A stretch of DNA of 60,464 nucleotides from Belliella filtrata (GTDB lineage Bacteria; Bacteroidota; Bacteroidia; Cytophagales; Cyclobacteriaceae): positions 1-60,464 of the forward strand of contig NZ_JAKZGP010000026.1 in the NCBI RefSeq assembly GCF_022549775.1, given 5' to 3'. Below the pieces are notes generated by a model. The model saw only the letters and a list, made by a program, of their open reading frames with translations. It was not told the origin of the DNA and ran no database searches. The translations under genes and the position numbers were made by a program. Every line of letters starts with the position of its first letter. The stretch's first letter is position 1. Positions 54,410 to 60,464 of the stretch are shown here, piece by piece.

Positions 54410-55441
54410 TCATTCCAACTCCGCTGACTTGGCCCAAATATTCAGTCCCCCATCTGTTGCATAGCGATCTATAGCGGCTAGTTCCTCTTCCGTAAAGGAG
54501 AGGTTCTCAATAGCACCAACACAATCTATCACTTGTTCGGCCTTGCTAGCCCCAATCAATGCTGTAGTCACCCTGCCATTTTTAAGTACCCATGCAATCG
54601 CCATTTGTGCCAAAGTCTGTCCTCTTTGCTGTGCGATTTCATTTAGCGCTTTGATTTTGCCCAGATTCTCTTCACTCAGGAACTTAGGATTGAGTGATTT
54701 ATCTTGATTGGCACGGCTATTTGATGGGATCTCCTTGAGGTACTTGTCCGTCAGCATACCCTGAGCTAATGGAGAAAACACGATAGAACCTATGCCTTCA
54801 TTTTCTAAGGTGTCCAAAAGTCCATCATCTTCCACCCATCTGTTGAGCATGGAGTAGCTTGGCTGATGTATCAAGCATGGCGTGCCCAGCTCATTCAAGA
54901 TAGCGACGGCTTCTTTGGTTCGTTTACTGTTATACGAAGAAATGCCAGCATAGAGCGCTTTGCCTGAACGGACGATTTGATCCAAGGCCTGCATGGTTTC
55001 TTCCAAAGGAGTATTGGGGTCAAAACGGTGAGAATAAAAAATATCAACATAGTCTAGTCCCATTCTTTTAAGACTTTGATCACAGCTAGCGATTAAATAC
55101 TTCTTGCTCCCCCATTCACCGTATGGGCCAGGCCACATTAGGTATCCCGCTTTGCTAGAGATGATCAACTCATCCCTGTACCCTGCAAAATCTTCTTTCA
55201 GAATCTTTCCAAAAGCAACTTCAGCACTTCCTGGAGGAGGCCCATAGTTGTTGGCTAGGTCAAAATGCGTAATCCCAAGATCAAAAGCTGTTCGACAGAT
55301 TTCTTGTTTGACTTGGTGAGGTTTATCATCACCGAAATTATGCCATAACCCTAGGGATATGGCTGGTAACTTCAACCCACTGTTACCACATTTGTTATAA
55401 ACCATTTTTTGGTATCGTTCGGGATTTGGCGCGTATTTCAT
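54410..55441 (-). CDS. aldo/keto reductase, L-glyceraldehyde-3-phosphate reductase type (YghZ/MgrA-like)
   Basis: The protein has 343 aa. NADPH-dependent reductase of aldehydes such as L-glyceraldehyde 3-phosphate and methylglyoxal. The catalytic tetrad is visible: Asp and Tyr in HFDLANNYGPPPGSAE, Lys in IISSKAGYLMWPGPYG, His in FYSHRFDPNTPLEET. The cofactor site is in IVFSPLAQGMLTDKYL and TTALIGASKAEQ. The YGEWGSKKYL segment is typical of the YghZ subgroup. Confidence 0.92.
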   Translation of the reverse strand: MKYAPNPERYQKMVYNKCGNSGLKLPAISLGLWHNFGDDKPHQVKQEICRTAFDLGITHFDLANNYGPPPGSAEVAFGKILKEDFAGYRDELIISSKAGYLMWPGPYGEWGSKKYLIASCDQSLKRMGLDYVDIFYSHRFDPNTPLEETMQALDQIVRSGKALYAGISSYNSKRTKEAVAILNELGTPCLIHQPSYSMLNRWVEDDGLLDTLENEGIGSIVFSPLAQGMLTDKYLKEIPSNSRANQDKSLNPKFLSEENLGKIKALNEIAQQRGQTLAQMAIAWVLKNGRVTTALIGASKAEQVIDCVGAIENLSFTEEELAAIDRYATDGGLNIWAKSAELE

Positions 55442-55630
55442 CTTTTATTTATTTCATTTTTTTGAGCATACTAAGTTACAATTTAACAATTACACACATC
55501 AATGTACTTCTCATCTTTTTAATTTAAAATGATTTATGAATATAATTAATTGAAATATGAATAAAAAACATAGAAATAAGCATAGTTGGAACGGTTGTTG
55601 AAAGTCTAAAGACAAAAAAACCAACAACCT

Positions 55631-55870
55631 ATGCTAACCATAAACAACAAACCAACAGGAATTTTACCACTTGTATCATTTGGAAAGAAGAGCGATAAAG
55701 ACGTAGACAAAAGATCCAATAGAGATACACCAGGAGAATCTGAAGGTGCTCGTCCTCCAAAAAAAGAAGAGTATAAAGAGCGTCAAAGGAAAAACGATAA
55801 AGAGAAAGATGACGGGCTAGGAGAGGATCAAAAAGTAGATAATGAAGAAAAGTATAAAAATAAGCGCTAA
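55631..55870 (+). CDS. small charged protein, hypothetical
   Basis: The ORF has 79 aa. The N-terminus (MLTINNKPTGILPLVSFGKK) is followed by a low-complexity tail of Lys, Glu, Asp and Arg. No family was recognised and the tail is probably disordered. It is divergent from the reductase gene and 46 bp upstream of the pirin gene. It might be a small secreted or nucleic-acid-associated peptide. Moderately likely to be real. Confidence 0.5.
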   Translation: MLTINNKPTGILPLVSFGKKSDKDVDKRSNRDTPGESEGARPPKKEEYKERQRKNDKEKDDGLGEDQKVDNEEKYKNKR

Positions 55871-55915
55871 TTTTTCCTTAAATTAACTTTTTCAAAGGCA
55901 AATAAGGAATCTAAC

Positions 55916-56797
55916 ATGTCAAATATTAGCTTAATCATAGAAGAGCGTGCTGCCAACATTGGGAATTTTATGGTCGGCAGGCTTCTTCCTTTCAGGCAAA
56001 AAAGAGCCGTAGGTCCATTTGTATTCATAGATCACATGGGACCAGTCAAAATGAGCGAGCGAGAAAACATGGAAGTATTGCCCCATCCACATATTGGTCT
56101 ATCTACACTTACATTCTTGTTTGACGGAGCTATTATGCATCGAGACAGTATCGGAAGTGAAGTAGAAATCCAACCAGGTGCGGTCAACTGGATGACAGCT
56201 GGTAGTGGTGTGGTACATTCTGAGCGGACTCCTGAGAGGTTGCAAGACTCCACCAAAAGTCTTCATGGGCTACAGATTTGGGTTGCATTACCCAAGGAAC
56301 TTGAAGAGACTTCGCCATCATTCACACACATAGACGCCAACCAAATCCCAGAATGGCAAGAAGATAGCATTAGTTTCAAATTGATAGCTGGTGAAGCCCT
56401 TGACAAAAAATCTCCTGTGCCAGTGCATAGCCATCTGTACTTTATAGAGATCAAAAGTCAAAATGCTACTAAAGTGAGCATTGGCGACAAGCTATATGGG
56501 GAGAGTGCCCTATATATTCTCAATGGCTCCGTATTCAGCGAAGGAAATGAGTATGGACCAAAGCAAATCCTCGTAGCGAAAGATGCCAAACTCTGTGAAT
56601 TTGACATCGCTGAAAATTCTACGGTATATATTTTTGGAGGCGAATCTTTTCCAGAGGAAAGATACATCGATTGGAACTTTGTCTCTTCGAGCAAAGAGCG
56701 TCTTGCTAAAGCTAAGGAAGATTGGATCAATCAGAAATTTCCGAAAGTGGTAGGTGAAACAGATTTTGTTCCTTACCCTACTTTCAAAAAGTCTTAA
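55916..56797 (+). CDS. pirin family protein
   Basis: The protein has 293 aa, a bicupin. The metal-binding N-terminal cupin shows HPHIGLSTLTFLFDGAIMHR and GAVNWMTAGSGVVHSERTPE, with the His residues that bind iron. The C-terminal half is the second cupin. Bacterial pirins can act as quercetinase-like dioxygenases or redox-sensing partners; the substrate here is unknown. Confidence 0.92.
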   Translation: MSNISLIIEERAANIGNFMVGRLLPFRQKRAVGPFVFIDHMGPVKMSERENMEVLPHPHIGLSTLTFLFDGAIMHRDSIGSEVEIQPGAVNWMTAGSGVVHSERTPERLQDSTKSLHGLQIWVALPKELEETSPSFTHIDANQIPEWQEDSISFKLIAGEALDKKSPVPVHSHLYFIEIKSQNATKVSIGDKLYGESALYILNGSVFSEGNEYGPKQILVAKDAKLCEFDIAENSTVYIFGGESFPEERYIDWNFVSSSKERLAKAKEDWINQKFPKVVGETDFVPYPTFKKS

Positions 56798-56857
56798 AAT
56801 AAAAATCTTACATTTTTTCTTTCAACATAATACTAAAGGACAAATAATTCTAGAACC

Positions 56858-57136
56858 ATGGAAATAGAACAAATCAACCACGAATCGAAAGGGTACTTCA
56901 AGGCTATAGATGATGGAAAAGAAGCCGGGAGAATGACTTATTCTTGGGCAGGCGAACAAAGGATCATCATAGACCACACGGAAGTAAATCCTGAATTCAA
57001 AGGTCAGAGTGTGGGCAAGAAGATGCTTATGACTGCTGTGGAATTTGCCCGAGAGAAAAATATTAAAATCTTACCCTTGTGCCCTTTTGCCAAAAGTGTA
57101 TTTGACAAAACACCTGAAATTCGGGACGTACTTTAA
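56858..57136 (+). CDS. GNAT-like acetyltransferase (YidJ/YjdJ type)
   Basis: The protein has 92 aa, normal for the short one-domain GNAT-like family (COG2388). It shows GRMTYSWAGEQRIIIDHTEV, the acetyl-CoA loop FKGQSVGKKMLMTAVEFARE and the end KILPLCPFAKSVFDK. The acceptor is unknown. It lies 61 bp downstream of the pirin gene in the same direction. Confidence 0.88.
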   Translation: MEIEQINHESKGYFKAIDDGKEAGRMTYSWAGEQRIIIDHTEVNPEFKGQSVGKKMLMTAVEFAREKNIKILPLCPFAKSVFDKTPEIRDVL

Positions 57137-57149
57137 GCCAAAACCTCTT

Positions 57150-58469
57150 TTATTCTCCAATAGCAAATTTCAGCTGTAGCTCTTGAAAGTACAAGGTATA
57201 CCTTGCTTGTGCATGGTCTGATTGTGCAGTAACTAATTGCTGATTGGCTTGAGCCAAATCCACAAAATTGCTGATGCCCAATCGAAATCTCTCCGAAATG
57301 GCCTCATGTGCTACTTCGGCAGCTTCCAATTGCACTGCGGTTGCGTCCCGCCTTTTTACGGCTGCTCTCATGCCTTGGTAGGCAAGTTTTACTTCTTGAG
57401 AAATGGTTCTCTCCATGGCGCTTCGATCAAGCTGCTGATTCATAAATTCTACCTTGGCCCTTGTGACTTGAGTCTTATTATCGTAGTTATTGAAAATAGG
57501 TATATTAAGGCTTAAGCCAATGACACGTTGAGGGAAAATAGTGAAGAATTGGTTACTGAAGGTTCTATCATCCAGAGAAGTATAGAATGTATTAAAATTG
57601 AAGTAAGCGCTAAGTTGAGGAAAATATGCAGACCTTGACATAGCCAGTAGACTTTTGCTCCCTTTTTCCATAACCTGCTGTTGTTGTAAATCCTTTCTTA
57701 ATGCTTTAGCATTTGCATACAACTCCTCAAGAGGAAGACTAATCCACTCAAGTTCATCCACATCAAGCGCTATAGGGGTCAACATCGGCAGTACTTCAGA
57801 TTCAAGCTGAAGACTTTCTGCCAGAACCCATCGGTTGGTCTCCCAATCAAGCTCGGCATCCAGCAAAACTGTCTCTAGTCTTGCTACTTCGGACTGCTGA
57901 TTGTATAGGTCTGCCAATGTCCTAAGCCCTACATCCACAAAACCCTCGATCTGTGCGAGCATCTGACGCTGATTTTCTAGGTTTTCCCTAGCAATCCTCA
58001 CCAACTCCTCACTAAGAAGGGCTTGAAGATACTGTTGAGCAATGGTGTTGTAGACAAGTTGCCTGTTTCGTTCTAATCCCAGCTCACCGGCCTCTTCAAA
58101 GTACTTCCCTGCTCTTGTCGTGTGATGTTGACGAAAAGCATTGAATACTGGCATGCTTGCATTGATGCTTCCTGATACGATCGAATTGACCTCATTGGTC
58201 ACGATCAGCTCTCCCTCTACTTGCTGAAACTGCTGACCAATCTGCCTGAAATTTGAATTGGAGATATTTAATCGTGGCAAGTAACTCATCTGTGCATTCA
58301 ACCGCTCCATTCTAAGTATATCTTGCTGATTGAGTAGCTTTCTGTAATCTACCTGCCTTTCCAACCCGATCTCTACTGCCTCCTCAAAAGTCAAAACAAC
58401 TTCTTGTTGTGCTATACCACTGGGTACATGCATCATCAAGAGCAAAATTGTAAATATCACTACTCTCAT
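57150..58469 (-). CDS. TolC-family outer membrane channel
   Basis: The protein has 439 aa. A signal peptide (VVIFTILLLMMHVPSGIAQQ) precedes two repeats of the outer-membrane-efflux-protein helical hairpins (about 25-230 and 230-439; FVDVGLRTLADLYNQQSEVA; FRLGISNFVDLAQANQQLV). It forms an outer membrane exit duct. The gene start overlaps the ABC ATPase stop by 4 bp, so the two are co-translated and form part of a tripartite exporter. No adaptor or permease gene is adjacent in the window. Confidence 0.9.
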   Translation of the reverse strand: MRVVIFTILLLMMHVPSGIAQQEVVLTFEEAVEIGLERQVDYRKLLNQQDILRMERLNAQMSYLPRLNISNSNFRQIGQQFQQVEGELIVTNEVNSIVSGSINASMPVFNAFRQHHTTRAGKYFEEAGELGLERNRQLVYNTIAQQYLQALLSEELVRIARENLENQRQMLAQIEGFVDVGLRTLADLYNQQSEVARLETVLLDAELDWETNRWVLAESLQLESEVLPMLTPIALDVDELEWISLPLEELYANAKALRKDLQQQQVMEKGSKSLLAMSRSAYFPQLSAYFNFNTFYTSLDDRTFSNQFFTIFPQRVIGLSLNIPIFNNYDNKTQVTRAKVEFMNQQLDRSAMERTISQEVKLAYQGMRAAVKRRDATAVQLEAAEVAHEAISERFRLGISNFVDLAQANQQLVTAQSDHAQARYTLYFQELQLKFAIGE

Positions 58470-59140
58470 ATTGCAATATCCTTATCAATTCTTCCATCCA
58501 TCATTTCTATCAATCTGGTGCCATAGTCTGCATTTTCCCGGGCATGAGTAGCCTGGATGATTGTCATACCTTCCTGATTGAGTTCTTTGAAAATCTCCAT
58601 GATCTCTTTAGCCTGTACTGAGTGAAGGTTTCCAGTGGGCTCATCAGCTAGCAGTACCCTAGGCTTCCCAGCAATAGCCCTCGCAATACCTACTAGCTGC
58701 TGTTGTCCTCCAGATAGCTGCTCTGGAAAAAGGTCTTTTTTTGCCACCATATTGAACCGATCTAGTAAGTCTGCAATGAGGCTCTTACGCTCAGAACTAG
58801 ACACATTTCTGTAAAGTAAAGGAGTCTCTATGTTTTCGTAAACAGTCAGCTCGTCGATCAGGTGGTAAGCTTGAAAAATATACCCGAACTCTGACTTGTG
58901 AAGCGCCCCTCTTTGTTTTGCTTTCATGGCATTCACGTCCTTTCCGTCAAAACTATAGCTCCCTTCAAAATCCTCGTCCAACATTCCGATGATATTCATC
59001 AAGGTAGATTTCCCCACTCCTGAAGGTCCCATCAGGGTGACAAATTCGCCTTGTTGAATTTTGATATTGATACTTTGTAAGATAAATATGCGCTGGAAGC
59101 GAGATTCTATATATTTGTCAATGCCATTGAGTTCTATCAT
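58466..59140 (-). CDS. ABC transporter ATP-binding protein (MacB/LolD type)
   Basis: The protein has 224 aa. The complete ATPase has Walker A GPSGVGKSTLMNIIG, the Q-loop at GYIFQAYHLIDELT, signature LSGGQQQLVGIARAIA, Walker B VLLADEPTGNL and switch IIQATHARENADYG. The LolD/MacB subgroup works with MacB-like permeases in drug efflux or lipoprotein release. Overlapping the TolC-like gene suggests a tripartite efflux or peptide-export system whose permease is elsewhere. Confidence 0.92.
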   Translation of the reverse strand: MIELNGIDKYIESRFQRIFILQSINIKIQQGEFVTLMGPSGVGKSTLMNIIGMLDEDFEGSYSFDGKDVNAMKAKQRGALHKSEFGYIFQAYHLIDELTVYENIETPLLYRNVSSSERKSLIADLLDRFNMVAKKDLFPEQLSGGQQQLVGIARAIAGKPRVLLADEPTGNLHSVQAKEIMEIFKELNQEGMTIIQATHARENADYGTRLIEMMDGRIDKDIAI

Positions 59141-59416
59141 TATTTTATAATTTCAATTGTTTTAGCTTAATTTCAGAAAAAGGTTATTGTAGTTTTCTCA
59201 ATCTTTCATTTCCATAGTTATGCCATAAAAAACCAGCCTATTTTGAAGCTTAATGCCATTTATTAAAATTTCCCTGCTTATTCCCCGAACACCTTTGTCC
59301 GCCAACGGACGAAAAAAGATTGTTCTCAAAAAAATCTCAGTATCACTTTTGTTAAGAACTTAAAGTTTATTTCAAATCATTATTAGTGCAACATTTTGAA
59401 TCTTGATAATAGAAAA

Positions 59417-60146
59417 ATGACCAATCAAAGAAAATCAAAATTTTGGAACGATAGCAATAAGTTGGTAAGCTTTTCTGCTATACTGATCAGTGCGGTCAGT
59501 TTGTTTATCCTAATTTATCAAACCAATCTGGCAAGTAAGCAATTTGAATTGGAGCAAAAGCAACAGCTTGCTTCTGTGAAGCCTTATTTACAAATTTTCC
59601 AAGGGTACACTCCCGAAGATGACTTTGTTTATATAAAAATATGACTATCCACTTTCTTGCACGTAACCAATTAATAGATTATTGGATTAGCAATTTGATA
59701 TTCTTCTGACAGGAATTCTTTCCTAATGTTGAGTATTCACAGCTTAATAAAGTTACTTCATATACTACGTGCAACATTGCGAATACTCATATATAAAAAA
59801 CACAGGGCTTGGTCCAGCATTTATCAAACATGTTCGGATGAAATATAATGATGAATTTTTTGAAAATATGGATTACATTGGGCTTTATAGGAAAGTAAAA
59901 AAAGAAGGAAATCATCCAGACCTTATTGTCGAAACCAATTTTGTTACAGAAGGTATGGTGATTTCACCCATTGACATATTGGTATTACTAAAAGTTTATT
60001 CACTTGAAAATGAAGACACATGGACAGATGTGTTATTTGGAAAAAAAGTAGAGATGGAAATAGAGTTTGCATCCATCTATGATGAAAGGTGGCAAGTATC
60101 GGGGACTTTCTCATCACCTGTAAAAATGAAAGATTTTGAGGATTAA
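59417..60146 (+). pseudogene. membrane-anchored protein gene split by a 160-bp insertion
   Basis: The first part (ATG 59417 to stop at 59644) has one transmembrane helix (VSFSAILISAVSLFILIYQT) followed by a periplasmic or cytoplasmic segment. The second part (59793-60146) continues IKNTGLGPAFIKHVRMKYN and ends VKMKDFED. Removing 59640-59799 rejoins the halves in frame as DDFVYIKNTGLGPAFIK. The joined protein would have about 190 aa, with no family I can name. It is inactive unless the insertion is lost. Confidence 0.75.
59639..59792. mobile_element. MITE-like element with inverted repeats
   Basis: Imperfect 27-bp terminal inverted repeats (ATATGACTATCCACTTTCTT... at 59639-59665 against 59766-59792, sharing ATATGA and TTGCACGTA) enclose about 100 bp with no ORF. 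A 10-bp direct repeat TATATAAAAA flanks it (59630-59639 and 59790-59799), as a target-site duplication would. It interrupts the gene described above. Confidence 0.75.
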
Positions 60147-60464
60147 TTTTAGATTTTCCTTTTTGTACACCTAAAGACTGCTTTGTGCATTTTACTTTAT
60201 AATTTGTACTTTCTCGATGCATCTTTACGTTAACTCACTACGTCCTTCCCTATATTCTTTCCAGCCTAGATTCATGCATCCAGTTTTGTCGGTCGTGCCT
60301 ATGGCACTATGGCTTTTGAGCTTTTCTCGCCCTATATTTGTCGCGTCCTGAAATTACTTGACACTTTTTTTATTGTTTTTCTTTTGTTTTCATCATCTTA
60401 AATGCCCCCTAGCTCAAGTAAGGAAACTTGTCAAGGCCGGAGCAGAGCGACGTTTATATAGCCT
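60147..60464. other. right-edge region, no gene recognised
   Basis: This 318-bp stretch has no supportable gene. It is more GC-rich in its last 100 bp (GGCCGGAGCAGAGCGACGTT) and could be the start of a mobile or RNA feature that continues beyond the window. Confidence 0.4.

Noticed and set aside
60147-60464. Part of an IS or RNA gene at the right edge
   Set aside because: No motif or fold could be recognised and the sequence is cut by the window end.

Overview
The window looks like part of a Cytophagales-type Bacteroidota chromosome. It is AT-rich, has Bacteroidota-style -7 promoters (TAnnTTTG), a type IX secretion C-terminal sorting domain, a TonB-dependent receptor of the CarboxypepD_reg/Oar type and the ubiE-porT gene pair. 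No species call is possible from sequence reading alone.

Layout. (1) 1-967: debris of older mobile DNA, a group II intron reverse-transcriptase fragment joined to the C-terminal half of a large serine recombinase. (2) 943-28390: a 27.4-kb integrative mobilizable element in the 3' end of an initiator tRNA-fMet gene, bounded by an 18-bp direct repeat (AGTAGCGGGAACAGGACT). Its right part holds the backbone: IntDOT-like tyrosine integrase, a possible arm-binding companion, HTH/excisionase-like protein, DUF3987 primase/helicase-like protein, BfmA/BtgA-type mobilization protein and DUF5712-type relaxase. No type IV secretion genes are visible, so transfer would need a helper. Its left 20 kb is cargo: a four-gene defence operon (type IIG restriction-modification enzyme, OLD/TOPRIM nuclease, UvrD-like helicase, coiled-coil TIR protein), decayed and orphan higBA genes, small regulators, a membrane-anchored STAND-like NTPase and an HNH protein. 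(3) 28.4-60.4 kb: ordinary chromosome. It carries cell-wall and LPS genes (murF, waaA), panB, rsgA, a perR-like regulator with a peroxiredoxin, lysC, fbp, engB, ubiE-porT, rlmN, map, a TonB receptor, a Crp/Fnr regulator, a PhoD-like phosphatase, an aldo/keto reductase, pirin, and an ABC ATPase with a TolC-like protein. The last gene is broken by a 160-bp MITE-like insertion.

The most unusual features are in the mobile element. Four related intergenic repeat units (A-D) lie directly 3' of separate cargo genes. Each has an inverted array of TGCAA boxes, a CCCC..GGGG hairpin, and in some copies a GGTATTTT hairpin. A fifth, better-preserved inverted copy (E) with a strong central hairpin lies between the DUF3987 gene and the mobilization operon, where an origin of transfer or replication could be. 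This suggests modular, cassette-like growth of the cargo around an origin- or recombination-site-like sequence. The defence operon, with overlapping RM-IIG/OLD/UvrD genes and a TIR protein 15 bp downstream, looks like a Gabija-like core fused to a restriction enzyme and a TIR effector.
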